The notes: generated from the letters alone by a model not told the origin. A DNA stretch of 64,000 nt from Margaritifera margaritifera (GCA_029931535.1 JAQPZY010001536.1:2735001-2799000), one strand, 5' to 3'. Positions 27,918 through 40,221 are shown, counted from the first letter of the stretch. A program made the numbers and translations.

Positions 27918-28678
27918 TTTTTTTATTTGGCCATTTGGTTCACTTTGATTAGAGATTTTTTCCGGCATATACAATCTTACACTATTTCAGTTGTTGTCAA
28001 TTTATACACAAATACTTGTCACGAGAACTCAAACAGTTTTACCAATAACGTTAGTATCACGTGTCCTTTTGAATTTTCCATGGAAGACAATAATGCTGTA
28101 TGACATAGATTAAACATATTACACACATTATCATTTACATCTTGGACACTTACATCAAAAAGGTAAGGAATGTAAGGAACCCACAAGAGGAGTAATGCGA
28201 TGGGAAAGCCGGTCACTCGGACTGAATCTTTCTATTTGCCCGCGATTATCGGTGCTTTTGTAAAAGGAACCACTTTCACTCGATAGAACAAGCCCAAGCT
28301 CCCCACAGATCATACACGAACTATATGCATTCTTAATCAACTTTAGTCCAAAGTGTCAATCACTGAATCTGACATAGTTTGTCATTATTATAATGCATTC
28401 AGAAACATCTGATTTTAAGATTTATCCCTCATTGAGTTTTTCATGATAAACAAAATAAATAGGTATCTATGAAGGTTAAATATATAATACCATTACATCA
28501 ATTGCATAAAGGAAAATATTCCAAATTACAGGCGTCAGTAAATAGTCAGTGATATTATGACCGTAGTTTGACTGATATTGTTGAATAAACGATTTAATTA
28601 TGACTTGTACTTCAAGACAGAAGTGGAAAAATATTACTTAACGTACTAATGTCGGTCACTAACGAGTCAATACCAGAC

Positions 28679-28812
28679 CAGGGCCGGCCCGACTATATAG
28701 GCGAACTAGGCGATCGCCTAGGGTGCTAGGTTTTAAGGGGCGCCATATTAGACGGAAGTGGCACCAGAGTCATAGTTCGCCTAGGGTGCCATAAACCATT
28801 GGGTCGTCCATG
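28679..28812. mobile_element. 134-bp hAT-type MITE with 8-bp duplication
   Basis: Flanked by a perfect 8-bp direct repeat 'taccagac' (28671-28678 and 28813-28820). Starts 'cagggccggcccg' and ends 'gggtcgtccatg', giving weak, partly diverged inverted ends. 8-bp duplications and a CAGGG-like start are hAT features. Internally it contains the palindrome 'aggcgatcgcct'. Confidence 0.65.
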
Positions 28813-28924
28813 TACCAGACGATACTTGATTGTGTGTTTCTGTGTAAAATAAATGCAAAATTGATGATTCCTTGAATCTTACTCTGATACAAATCAAATT
28901 TCGCAGAACCAGAAAGAACTAGTA

Positions 28925-29205
28925 ATGAGCCAGACAGATATGGATCGTTTTGCAGTCCATATGGTAGATAAAGAATCAAAGATTAAGACAGATACGGATC
29001 GTTTCGCAGTGCATATGGTAGATAAAGAATCAAAGATTAAGACAGATACGGATCGTTTTACAGTACGTATGGTAGATACAGAATCAAAGATTAAGACAGA
29101 TACGGATCGTTTCGCAGTACATATGGTAGATACAGAATCAAAGATTAAGACAGATACCGATCGTTTCGCAGTACATATGGTAGATACAGAATCAAAGATT
29201 AAGAA
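28925..29205 (+). repeat. 54-bp in-frame minisatellite (18-aa repeat, five units)
   Basis: Five copies of a 54-bp unit that reads, in one frame, as repeats of 'TDTDRFAVHMVDKESKIK' (variants T/A, K/T). The frame runs 28925-29248 from an ATG, 107 aa in all. The repeat length is a multiple of three and units keep the frame. But the opposite strand is open too, and the unit-to-unit changes are few, so selection cannot be judged. It could be a repeat-containing exon or only a minisatellite. Confidence 0.85.
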
Positions 29206-29533
29206 ATTGTGCAGCATCATCTTCATATCTATGTTGTATAATTACTGATATAAACATGTATGGTAGTTTAATTCCTAAAACAAAATGAAAGTCAGCTTAA
29301 ATTGGTTATTATTATATGTCTATATGCAAATAAATATATAAGTTTCCAGGATGTCTACGTCTTGTATACGCAGTAATATTCCTTGGTTCTTCACAACGAT
29401 GCATCGGTTGAAAATATTTCTAAAGTAATTAACTGCATGATTAAAAAAGTATATTAAATCAAGCATTCTTTTAAAAGGATATGCGATTCAATATTCGTTC
29501 TGATAATTCCACTTTCTTCATCCATTTTGGTGC

Positions 29534-29803
29534 CTATATATCACGACTTGCAAGAGTAAATTTGGTATCCATAACTTTTTTGCTGATATCGAAGCACCTG
29601 AATGAAACAAAAAGAATCTTTACATTTTTTTTATATTTTATATATTTTTTTTTAGCTAGATCATAAACAAGTTGAAATAGTTGACTGTTTGCATTCTTTC
29701 CAGTTTCTACAACCATTCTGCCCGGAATCTCGTCATTCTTGATTCTGTCTAATCTGGTTCTCCTTTTCTCGTCTCTCTCGTGTCGAACATTGTAATCTAC
29801 GGA
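29534..29803 (-). other. Candidate host exon (weak)
   Basis: On the minus strand the sequence 'tttttctccgtag' at about 29804 is a good splice acceptor. It is followed by an open stretch reading 'DYNVRHERDEKRRTRLDRIK' and on to 'GRMVVETGKNANSQLFQLVY', with codon use unlike the AT-rich surroundings. No donor or homology is recognised, and the far end dissolves into poly(A/T). Could be a decayed exon. Confidence 0.2.
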
Positions 29804-29851
29804 GAAAAATGGAATGGAATGCAAAATTATTGTTTGCTTTCGATTTAAGAC

Positions 29852-30603
29852 TGTTATGTATGATGTTTATATAATATTATAAATATTTTAGGAAATTATA
29901 AATGTTTCTTCACTTTAATATTTGCTTAAATCTTAATGTTATCAGGAAAAACATGTTTAACTAGTGTCCTTGAATTAGGTTGTTTTGATCAATATGTTTT
30001 CTCAATTTGAAGGTCAAGGTTGATTTTTGTTTACAAGTAAAAATTCCATTAAGATGACTCATGTTCTAGAACATTCTGTCATGTGACCAATCTTTATATA
30101 TGCCATGTTTGGTGGACATTTATTCAGTTTTGACATTACCATCAGTCTTGTAAAGAGCTATTACAGTTGTGAAAATTCATTCCAAATTCTAAGAGAGGAA
30201 TTATTTTAAATATTCATTGGATTATAACAGTGCTCATAAACTTTTGGATTTTGGATTTTTAATTGATGATTTTGGAATTTATGTGAACTTATTCAAAGAT
30301 TTTGGAATACTTCATTTTGACATCAGCACATCAAGATTACTAGTACATCAGGACTTTGGAGACCATTAACACATCATAACATTCAAGGACACAGCCGTGA
30401 ATTCGGAACATTCTATATTTAGGACTTGTGATTAGAACAATCATTCTTATTGGATTATTAGGATTTCAAAACACATTACTGTAAGTGACTTTTTGATTTT
30501 TCATTTTAATTATCTAGTAATAAATTGCTTGTTGATTTTTTACTTGATTTGTTGGTTTCACTTTCTTTCTGTTACATTTTTCTTAGACCATAGAGTCGTA
30601 ACA
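29852..30603 (+). repeat. 5' LTR
   Basis: 752 bp, begins TGTTATG and ends CGTAACA. Compared with the 3' LTR, I find three differences: 'ttcaaagat'/'ttcagagat', 'ggagacc'/'ggatacc', and 'taacaca'/'tagcaca'. Confidence 0.95.
30087..30100 (+). promoter_or_regulatory. LTR promoter: CCAAT-like and TATA box
   Basis: 'ccaatctttatata' within the LTR has a CAAT-like motif directly before TATATA. It is duplicated in the 3' LTR at about 35982-35995. A transcription start about 25-30 nt downstream would define the U3/R boundary. Inference. Confidence 0.45.
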
Positions 30604-30608
30604 GAAAT

Positions 30609-30630
30609 TGGGGGCTCGTTGTTCCGGGAT
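30609..30630 (+). promoter_or_regulatory. Primer-binding site, tRNA-Pro-like with a 4-nt insertion
   Basis: Five nt after the LTR is 'tgggggctcgt-tgtt-ccgggat'. The two flanking parts together equal the 18-nt tRNA-Pro primer site well known from gammaretroviruses, interrupted by TGTT. Either the primer is a variant tRNA or the site is mutated. Confidence 0.6.
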
Positions 30631-30770
30631 CTGAATTTCTTTAAAGCATATTAGAGATATTAAATTTATCTTTGAAATTCATATTGATTTTGTCTTGGAA
30701 TTTTTTTTTTGTCTTTGGCAAAGATTTTATATAGAGAAATTTTTTTGTGTGAAACCAACAAGCATTTACA

Positions 30771-33700
30771 ATGGCATCTAATGTTCAGAATTTCATTTCA
30801 AAACCTACCCAGGAGGGGTTAGAGTGTGTGAGAAAGGATGAGTTGCTCGAGCTTGCCAGAAAATACAGTCTATCTGAGGCAAAAGTATCATTGACAAAAC
30901 AGGAGATAAAGATTATTTTAATTCAGTATTTAGTAGGAAAGGGAATTTTTGAAAATAGTGCTTTAAGTTTGAAGAGAAAGCCTGTATCTGGTTCTGACAG
31001 GAAATTAAGGGAATTAGAGTTAAAGAACCAGATGGATTTAGAATTGGCAAAGCTTCAGATTCAGAGAGAGAGAGAGAAAAAGAAGAGAGGCAGATGGAGA
31101 GAGAGAAAGAAGAGAGGCAAATACAGATGGAGAGAGAGAAGGAAGAGAGGCAGATACAAATGCAGAAAGAAGAGAGGCAGATGGAGAGAGAGAAAGAAGA
31201 GAGGCAAATACAGATGGAGAGAGAGAAGGAAGAGAGGCAGATACAAATGCAGAAAGAAGAGAGACAAATACAAATGCAGATGCAAAGAGAAGAAATGGAA
31301 ATGCAATTTAAGTTAAGAGAATTAGAACTGGCAAACAGAGCACACTCCACTCCTTTAAACACAAGTCCAGGTTTTGATGTTACTAGATATATTAGGTTAG
31401 TACCCCCTTTTCAGGAAAAAGAAGTAGATAAATACTTTCTTCATTTCGAGAAAATAGCTGAAAACTTGAAATGGCCCAGAGAGCATTGGACTTTGTTATT
31501 ACAAAGTGTACTTATTGGCAAAGCTCATGAAGTCTACACTTCACTGTCAGTACAACAAAGCATTGATTATGATGTGGTTAGGGAGTACATCTTGAAAGCT
31601 TATGAGTTGGTACCAGAGGCATATCGACAAAGGTTTAGGAATTGTAGAAAAGAAACTGGACAAACTCATGTCGAATTTGCAAGGGATAAAGAACAACTAT
31701 TTGATAGGTGGTGCTCAGCCAAGAAAGTTGATCAAGGTTATGATAACCTCAGACAGCTCGTATTAATTGAAGAGTTCAAGAGGTGCATCCATAGTGATGT
31801 TAAAACCTATCTTGACGAGCAGAATGTGGAAACTTTGGAAAATGCTGCTCGTATGGCTGATGATTATTCCTTGACTCACAAAATTTCATTTGGCAATAAG
31901 TCGTCCTCTCAGCAGTTTTCTGGTAAAAAACCATTTCAATCTCATTCGAGTACTTCCAAATTTCACAACAGCGCAACTGTTAGGAATCAAACATCTGATA
32001 AGACTGATCAGAAATCCTTATCTCTTCCTACGTGCACTTATTGTAAAACGAAAGGGCACGTTATTTCTGATTGCTTCAAGTTGAAAAATAAGCAACAGAG
32101 TAAAGACAGAGCTTTTCCAAATGCTCTTATTTCTACGAGGTCAAGGTCACGGTCTTGTATTGAAAGCAATACATTTGTTGGGTCAAATAAACCCAAGTCT
32201 GATTCTATTTTGGAGGCTTATGAACCATTCATGTCAGAAGGTTCTATATCACTTATTGGTGATTCTGCCAAGCCTATCCCAATTAAAATATTAAGGGACA
32301 CTGGAGCTTCTCAGAGTCTTTTATTATCAGGTACTTTGCCTTTGTCTGAGGAGTCTTCTTCAAATGAAAGTGTTCTTGTTCAGGGAGTAGAGTGCGGCTT
32401 TGTAAATGTTCCTCTTCATTGTGTAAATTTGGCATCAGACTTAGTTTCTGGACCTGTGACTGTTGGGGCAGTGACTTCTTTACCCATAGAGGGTGTTCAT
32501 TTATTACTAGGCAATGACCTAGCTGGAGATAAGGTTGTGGTTAATCCACTTGTAACTGACAAGCCTTGTTTGGATCAGAAAGTTGATCCTGTCGAAACTG
32601 AAATCCCTGATTTATACCCTGCTTGTGCAGTTACTAGAGCTATGGCAAAAAGAGCTCTTGAGAGTGATGTTGATCAGGATATTATTCCTTTAGCTGACAC
32701 ATGTATTGGTCAGTCTTTTGATGAGGTCACCTTTTCTTCAGGTATTGATCAATCAAACGGTATTGATCACAGTGATCCTCTTTTGGCAACTCATTCACTT
32801 TGTCCTACTCGGGGTGACAAACGACAATCCCTTGTCGTTGAACAGGAGCAAGATCCCGAGATATCTTGTTTGTTTCAGAGGGCTATTAGTGAAACTGAAG
32901 CCACACAAGTTCCAGTGTGTTACTTTGTGAAAAATGGGGTCCTTATGAGGAATTGGAGACCACCTGATGTACCCGCTGGTGACGAGTGGTCAGTGAGCTA
33001 TCAAATTGTTGTTCCTAAGTCATATCGACAGGAAATTCTTAATTTAGCCCATGAAACTCCTTTGGCTGGTCATTTAGGAGTCCGTAAGACTTATCACAAG
33101 ATCTTGAATCATTTTTATTGGCCGAAACTCAAAAGTGATGTTTCTAAATACTGCAGATCTTGTCACACTTGTCAAATGGTAGGAAAACCCAATCAGAACA
33201 TACCTAAGGCTCATCTGCAACCTATTCCTGCATTTGATGAACCATTTAGTAGAATAACGGTAGACTGTGTTGGTCCTTTACCTAAAACCAAGTCAGGCAA
33301 CCAATACTTGTTGACCATCATGTGTGCATCTACAAGATTTCCAGAGGCAATTCCTCTGAGAAATATAAAAACTAAAACTATTGTGAAAGCTTTGGTGAAG
33401 TTTTTTACACTTGTTGGCCTTCCCAAATCTGTCCAGTCGGATCAAGGGTCAAATTTTATGTCTGGAATTTTCCAGCAAGTTATGCATGAACTAGGCATCC
33501 AACAGTTTAAATCTTCTGCCTATCACCCTGAAAGTCAAGGTGCTTTGGAAAGATTTCATCAAACTTTGAAGAGTATGATTCGATCATATTGCTTTGATAC
33601 AGAAAAGGATTGGGATGAGGGTGTTCATTTGTTGTTGTTTGCTGTTAGGGAATCAGTTCAAGAGTCGTTGGGTTTTAGTCCTTTTGAACTAGTTTTTGGT

Positions 33701-33883
33701 CATACTGTCCGTGGACCATTGAAATTATTGAAAGAGAAACTTCTTTCAAATGAAGATTCAAAGATTAATCTTCTTGATTATGTTTCTGATTTCAAATACA
33801 AGTTGTCAAAGGCCTGTGAAGTAGCAAGAACTAATCTTCACAATACCCAGTCAAAAATGAAATTAAGGTATGACAGAAATTGA
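30771..33883 (+). pseudogene. gag - protease - integrase region of the gypsy element (one frameshift)
   Basis: It starts at ATG 30771 ('MASNVQNFIS'). The frame shifts within the GA-rich microsatellite near 31060-31085 and then stays open from 31094 to the stop at 33881-33883. The order is: a Glu/Arg/Gln helical repeat; a capsid-like helical domain (nt about 31400-31870) of the type from which vertebrate SCAN domains derive; zinc knuckle 'CTYCKTKGHVISDC' (nt about 32034); protease 'DTGAS' (nt about 32297); integrase HHCC zinc finger (nt about 33050-33180, 'GHLGVRKTYHKIL' ... 'CRSCHTCQ'); and a DDE core with 'TVDCVG', 'SDQGSNF' and 'GALERFHQTL' (nt about 33260-33580). Expression probably needs readthrough or is a single polyprotein; I see no separate pol start. 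Confidence 0.9.
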
Positions 33884-35107
33884 CAGGAAAGGAGTTTTAA
33901 ACCTGGTGACAAAGTTCTGGCTCTCTTTCCCATACCTCAAAATCCTCTTCAGGCTAACTTTTATGGTCCTTATACCGTTGAAAAGAAAGTAAATGACTTA
34001 AATTATATCATTAACACTCCTGGGAGACGGAAACAAAAACAACTTTGTCATATAAACATGTTAAAGGAATATTTTGACAGGGATAGCTCAGCTAATTATT
34101 TAGTTAATTTAGTTGTACCTGTCCCACACAGTGAAGATATCAACGATGGAGTACGATCAGACTATAGTGACTCTGGTATAACCAATCTTCGGAATTCAGA
34201 AATATTGAACAACCTAGACCAGAAACTTTCACATCTACAACAACAGGAAAGAAATGAACTAAAACAGCTATTACATGACTATGAGCACTTGTTTCCTGAT
34301 GTTCCAACACGAACAAGTAAAATTTATCATGACGTTAACATTGTATATTCTGCGCCTGTGAAACAGCATCCTTATAGGATGAATCCTCTCAAACAGAACT
34401 ATCTGAAGAAAGAAATTCAGTATTTACTGGAGAATGATTTCATAGAACCAAGTAAAAGTAACTGCAGTTCACCATGTATTCTTGTTCCCAAGCCAGATAA
34501 TACATTCCGTATGTGTACTGACTATAGAAAAGTCAACAGTGTCACCAAAACTGATTCATTTCCAATCCCAAGAATGGACGATTGCATTGATAAAATTGGA
34601 AATGCGGAATATGTCACCAAGTTTGACATTTTAAAAGGATTCTGTCAAATTCCACTGACGGAAAGGGCAAAAGAAATTTCAGCATTTGCAACTCCAGATG
34701 GACTTTATCAATATAAAGTCATGCCGTTTGGAGTGAAAAATTCGCCTGCAACGTTTCAACGTCTGATGAACATGATAACATTTGGTCTTGATAATTGTGA
34801 CGCTTATATCGATGACGTCATTATCTACAACAACACCTGGGAAGATCATTTGGAAACCATTCGAAAATTCTTTGATCGACTCAGCGATGTGAATCTGACA
34901 ATTAATTTGAGCAAAAGTGAGTTTTGCCATGCTTGTGTCACATTTTTAGGACATATTGTGGGACAAGGTCAAGTTAAACCTATAGAAGCTAAGGTCAAAG
35001 CTATCTCTGAATTTCAAGTTCCAATTTGTAAAAAGCAACTGATGCGATTTCTAGGTATGGCTGGATATTATCGGAAATTTTGTTCCAATTTTTCCAAAAT
35101 TGCTTAA
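33884..35107 (+). pseudogene. Integrase tail and reverse transcriptase of the gypsy element
   Basis: Same frame as the preceding region, separated only by a single TGA. It opens with the integrase C-terminal 'SFKPGDKVLALFP' segment, then a spacer, then RT: 'FRMCTDYRKVN' (nt about 34507), 'TKFDILKGFCQIPL' (motif A, nt about 34618), 'MPFGVKNSPATFQRLM' (nt about 34723) and the catalytic 'YIDD' (nt 34805-34816), then the thumb 'KCEF-like' segment 'LSKSEFCHACVTFLGHIV'. It ends at a TAA at 35105-35107. All catalytic Asp residues are present. Confidence 0.92.
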
Positions 35108-35608
35108 CCTTTGACAAGTTAATTGAGTAAGAAAACCAAATTTCGTTGGTCTGACAACTGTCAGGAATCTTTTGACAAGTTGAAGGCCATGCTTAAGAAT
35201 GCACCAGTTCTTTCTGCACCAAATTTTAGCCAATCATTTAAATTATCTGTTGATGCAAGTGATGTAGGGGTTGGTGGAGTATTGATTCAGGAAGACAAAA
35301 GTGGTGTGGATCACCCTGTGTGTTATTTTTCTAAAAAACTAAACAAGCACCAGAAAAATTATTTCACAATTGAGAAGGAATGTTTGGCTTTGATATTGGC
35401 TTTACAGCATTTTGAAGTGTATGTTACCTCAGCTCTTTCTCCAATTATTGTGTACAGTGATCACAATTCCCTTACTTTCATCAACAAAATGAAAGATAAA
35501 AATCGGAGATTGTTGAGATGGAGTTTGATATTGCAGGAATATAACATTGACATCAAACACATCAGGGGAAAAGACAATGTGATTGCAGATGCACTCTCAC
35601 GTGCCTAG
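35108..35608 (+). pseudogene. RNase H of the gypsy element
   Basis: Same frame again, after stops at 35105-35107 and 35120-35122. RNase H landmarks: 'LSVDASDVGVGGVL' (first catalytic Asp), 'FTIEKECLALILAL' (Glu), 'YSDHNSLTF' (Asp) and the end 'IRGKDNVIADALSRA'. The last acidic site 'DNVIADALSR' is intact. It is the end of the polyprotein, followed by about 140 bp to the 3' LTR. Confidence 0.92.
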
Positions 35609-35735
35609 AAATGTAATATTGCTTGATGTAATTAAGTCCAGTATCATAAAACATGTTCTTATGTAATTTTGGTTATTGTAGTATTAGATGTATATTCAAA
35701 AGAAAGCTTTATTATATAAATCTTTCTTTTTCTTT

Positions 35736-35746
35736 ATGAGGGGAGG
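35736..35746 (+). promoter_or_regulatory. Polypurine tract
   Basis: 'atgaggggagg' immediately before the 3' LTR, the expected plus-strand primer. Confidence 0.8.
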
Positions 35747-36498
35747 TGTTATGTATGATGTTTATATAATATTATAAATATTTTAGGAAATTATAAATGT
35801 TTCTTCACTTTAATATTTGCTTAAATCTTAATGTTATCAGGAAAAACATGTTTAACTAGTGTCCTTGAATTAGGTTGTTTTGATCAATATGTTTTCTCAA
35901 TTTGAAGGTCAAGGTTGATTTTTGTTTACAAGTAAAAATTCCATTAAGATGACTCATGTTCTAGAACATTCTGTCATGTGACCAATCTTTATATATGCCA
36001 TGTTTGGTGGACATTTATTCAGTTTTGACATTACCATCAGTCTTGTAAAGAGCTATTACAGTTGTGAAAATTCATTCCAAATTCTAAGAGAGGAATTATT
36101 TTAAATATTCATTGGATTATAACAGTGCTCATAAACTTTTGGATTTTGGATTTTTAATTGATGATTTTGGAATTTATGTGAACTTATTCAGAGATTTTGG
36201 AATACTTCATTTTGACATCAGCACATCAAGATTACTAGTACATCAGGACTTTGGATACCATTAGCACATCATAACATTCAAGGACACAGCCGTGAATTCG
36301 GAACATTCTATATTTAGGACTTGTGATTAGAACAATCATTCTTATTGGATTATTAGGATTTCAAAACACATTACTGTAAGTGACTTTTTGATTTTTCATT
36401 TTAATTATCTAGTAATAAATTGCTTGTTGATTTTTTACTTGATTTGTTGGTTTCACTTTCTTTCTGTTACATTTTTCTTAGACCATAGAGTCGTAACA
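35747..36498 (+). repeat. 3' LTR
   Basis: 752 bp, near-identical to the 5' LTR. The 72-aa open frame inside it is not a gene. Confidence 0.95.
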
Positions 36499-36502
36499 AG
36501 AC

Positions 36503-38880
36503 ATAATGAGGCGAAATCCAATGTTATCTTTCCCTTGAAAGTTGTTTTTTTTACAAGTACGTTTTACGTTAGAAGTGCCTCGATATTGATTGCTGCAAAT
36601 CGATAAATCAGACACCATCGCATGGATTGCCTAACAGACCTACACAATCGCATGAATTAGTGACATATTGAAATATCGCATTTGTTACCAGACATATTCG
36701 AAACATACTGAGAACAGGTAGAAATCTATCCGCAAATCTTAATACAAAAGTGACCTGCGAAGTTTTTACAAAATATTTTAAATTGTGTGATTGTACATGA
36801 GTTATGTTATCGAAAATCTCACTATCATAAAAAAATCTCAGAATATTCTTGGTACATTTGGTATCTGCAATTCTATCGGTCCATTTTAAAATGTTTCCTA
36901 AAACTTGATAATTTATGCATCAAATAAATATATACATTAAAATGATCAATGTACGTTGCATATTCATCGATGCACATAATGGATGATGAAGCAAAATCAA
37001 TAATAATAATAATAATACAACGAGGCTGGACACATGTTCTGTCAAGATAAATAATACATAATTTAATTTGTTTTGAAATAATTGAAAACTTACGTGTAAT
37101 TTAAAGAATCTTTGCTTCTTTACATACACAAAGGCATACACATTGCTAAAACAAAGATAAACAAACATATATAAATTGCATGGGAAACGAACTACCTGTT
37201 ACATAAAATAGTATCCCATATGTTTAGTACAAAATAGTAAATAGTACAAAGGATTAGTACGGATATGTTGTAGATAGATAAGAATGAATACTACTGATTC
37301 AAGAACAAAAGAAGGGTGCATTTATTCACTGATTCGGTCAAGTTTGTGAGAGCCAGTACATTTGCATGATGTTTCAAATTTTACAATAGAAAGTTTTTCG
37401 ATTTTTAATGTCATGTGTAATTCAATTGATCCAAGCTAGAATATAATAATCAAATTTAATGTGCACGTCTTTGAAAATCCTTTACGAACACTAATAGAAG
37501 GTTTGCTCAAAGGTAACAGGAATTTCAGTCATCAAAACATGGAGGGATCAAAGTTCTAAAATCATTTATCAATACCGGATCAGGCAGGACATCTATTAAG
37601 TCTAGTAAATTGATATTCATACAGATGATTTGCTCTTCTGTAGTAATATATTCTAGCATGTTTTCTTACATCGAACTACTTCCGTTTTTCTACGAATAAA
37701 TGCTAGTAAACTTATTGGACATTGTGAACACATGCCTATCTGATTAGTTTTAAAGGTATGAACAAATCTTACTCTCAAGGAGATATTTTAATATAACGAT
37801 TAACTTTTGAAAAGATGTTTACTCTGCTCTTTGTGAGGAAATCTTCTCTGTGGTTTTCGGCTTGCGATTACAAAACATTTTCTAGCCTGTGAAATCATTC
37901 AGGTCTGAACTAAAGACTTTATTCAGGTCTGAACTAAAGACTTGAGCACAAGACGAAATTTAAACTTTTTTTATATTAGACTTGACTAATAATCCAAAAT
38001 GCGGCCTTTGTCAATCTAGCAGCAATGACTGTTCACTTGTATATTGTAAACATTTACGACAATGTGAGTATGCTTTAAGACAGCAGCAATTCAATATATG
38101 TGAAAAGTTGCCAACTTTGTTGCAATGAACAAGTAGGAGAAGCAATGTCAAGGTACATGATTAATAAATCCAACATGTCATGGAGAGTCATATTCTGTAG
38201 TAAATATGTATTACTGAATCTATGTTATTTTCTTTAAACCATGTCCATATTTGTATAAAGAAAGTTCGATAATATAATATAATACACAGTATCGCAGTCG
38301 TTACAGTTTTACTTGTAATACATTTGGAAACCTCAAGAGTTACTTCCCATTTTATTTTTGGCTTATAGTTACTACAATAAAATTAAAATGAAACTCTTTC
38401 CATATAAAATGACGTTCATGGATTCTTAATGGTAATTTATGAGTAAGCGAAACAGAAGTAATAGTAGCCATTATTCGTTTCCATAGAAGATTTTATATTG
38501 CAAGATGGCATTCATTCTCTTAAATACAAGTATTTAAACACTCTTTAAGACAAATCATCTGAACATAGTATTACCGTGAATCGAACTAGCTCCCCAATCG
38601 GCAACGTTCTAAATTAAAGAGAATTTCATGTTAAAATTGAACAGTGTCTGTTTGCGAAGAGAGCAAGTACAACTCTACAACTACAACTACTAATGTATGA
38701 ATCATGAATATTTGAAAATTTGAAATATTTGAAGACTCAAATATGAACATGGACAGTCATATCTTTGTGTTGTAAATATTGATGGATCGTTGAAAGTGAA
38801 AATTTTGATGACCTAAATGTGAACTTTGACAATTCTATATTATTTTGTGAATATTGATAGATTGTGACATTTTATTGAAC
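36503..38880. other. Intergenic, no gene seen
   Basis: AT-rich. Contains a 23-bp direct duplication 'attcaggtctgaactaaaga...' (about 37898 and 37921) and a short (AAT)n at about 37001-37018. The DNA after the LTR continues the pre-insertion flank. Confidence 0.55.
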
Positions 38881-38943
38881 TATTGAGCAAATATATAAAC
38901 TAAATTTTGTCTACATTGTGCACAAGGAAAAAACTCAGGAAAA

Positions 38944-40194
38944 TGCCCGGGCTACAGCAGTTTTTCGAAACAACAACTGCATACACGCAGCAAGGCATGA
39001 AGCTCGTGGCGGCCAGGAGGCCTGGAGTACAAGGGTTTGACATATCTCACTATACACAAGAAGAGAGACCAACATGCTCAGAACTACTCACAGCTTTATA
39101 CATAGGAGGAATAAAGGCGGAAGAGATACAAGCACTTACATGGAATGCGAAAGGGACTTTCATTCTACACCCGAAGGGAGATAAACAACTATGGAATAGA
39201 AGTACCCTGCAAATTGGAGCAAACGTTGTTGAAGTACCCCCTATTGAAAGGACAATCACCATCAAGAAAGTGGACGTTATTATATCAGGACTGCCGATTG
39301 AAATTCCGATTGAAGCAACAGTGGAAAGACTCCAACAGAAATACAACATTCAAATAAATAACTTTAAAATGGCAACTTACAGACTTGTCCCTACTGTCCA
39401 GACAGGATCACAAATTGTCCAAGTAGAAAAGGGAAACGAAAGCAAAATTCCACCATTCTTCTATATCCACGGTTTCCTAGTGAAATCGTGGTATAGAGGG
39501 TGCATTTTTCACAGAAAGTGCAGTAAATGCGGGGAAAAGGCCATGACCAAAGAAAATGCACTGCGTAGGAAAAAGATACAATGCTTTCAACTCCGGAACA
39601 ACCACTAGAAGACACACATATCTCACAAAACGAAGAAAGTATGCCTCGAGTATCTCAACAAATGCATAAGAGTGAATTAACCATATTTCCAAAAGCGATC
39701 AACTCCCAGATAGAACAACAACAACAATCTAATAAAGCAGAAGCAAATCAAGAAAAGACAGATATACCGAGTCAAGATACATGTACACCGCCAACGGCAC
39801 CCGGACAGAAACCCACAAAGGGATCAAGCGAAAGAAAGAAGAGACAACATCAGAAAACAGCAGAAGAAAATCAAGAAATGACAGATATACCAAGACAAGA
39901 TACATGTACACCGCTAGCGGCACCCCAACAGAAACCCACAAAGGGATCAAGCCAGGGACAAAAGAGACAACAACAGAATACATCAGAATTCCCACAAAGG
40001 GATCAAGAGAGAGACAGGAAAAAAAATCAAAGAAAAAAGGACAGGAGAACAAGGAAAACAAAGAAAAGGATTACTACCGTTTGGTTTACAACTCTGAATC
40101 CACAGAAGATGAGAGCCAATCAATGAACCAATCAAGCCAAGGAAAAAAGAAAACCATCTCTCCCTTGCAGTCAGCGAAACAGAGAAAGAAATAA
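38944..40194 (+). pseudogene. LINE-type ORF1 protein with zinc knuckle and repeated basic tail
   Basis: From 'MPGLQQFFETTTAYTQQG' the frame runs to an RRM-like region ('TITIKKVDVIISGLPIEIPI', nt about 39252) and a CCHC knuckle 'CSKCGEK' (nt about 39518). A 1-nt shift splits the knuckle: the continuation 'GHDQRKC' is in the next frame. Downstream, in other frames, are two repeats of a module ending 'QKPTKGSS' and 'DTCTP..AP', then a Lys/Arg/Glu tail ending at 40194. Such RRM plus CCHC proteins are ORF1 of non-LTR elements. No ORF2 follows; a poly(A) begins 31 bp after the stop. Confidence 0.65.
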
Positions 40195-40221
40195 TGTATA
40201 AAAACAAGACAATTTAATACT

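Larger units (their letters stand above)
29852..36498 (+). mobile_element. Ty3/gypsy LTR retrotransposon, Gmr1-type gene order, 6.65 kb
   Basis: Two 752-bp LTRs (TGTTATG...GTCGTAACA) bound gag, protease, integrase, reverse transcriptase and RNase H, in that order. A 4-bp duplication AGAC is at 29848-29851 and 36499-36502; 5 bp (AAGAC) is possible if the last A of the LTR is shared. In ordinary Ty3/gypsy elements the integrase is last. Integrase before RT with gypsy-type sequence is the hallmark of the Gmr1 clade. The LTRs differ at only about three positions, so insertion is recent. One frameshift in gag and three in-frame stops make this copy non-autonomous. Confidence 0.95.

Noticed and set aside
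31061..31362. Ser/Leu-rich minus-strand proteins over gag
   Set aside because: Reverse reading of the GA-rich helical repeat of gag.
36388..36606. 72-aa frame in the 3' LTR
   Set aside because: Lies mostly in the LTR and has no family resemblance. The corresponding 5' LTR region does not lead into a gene either.
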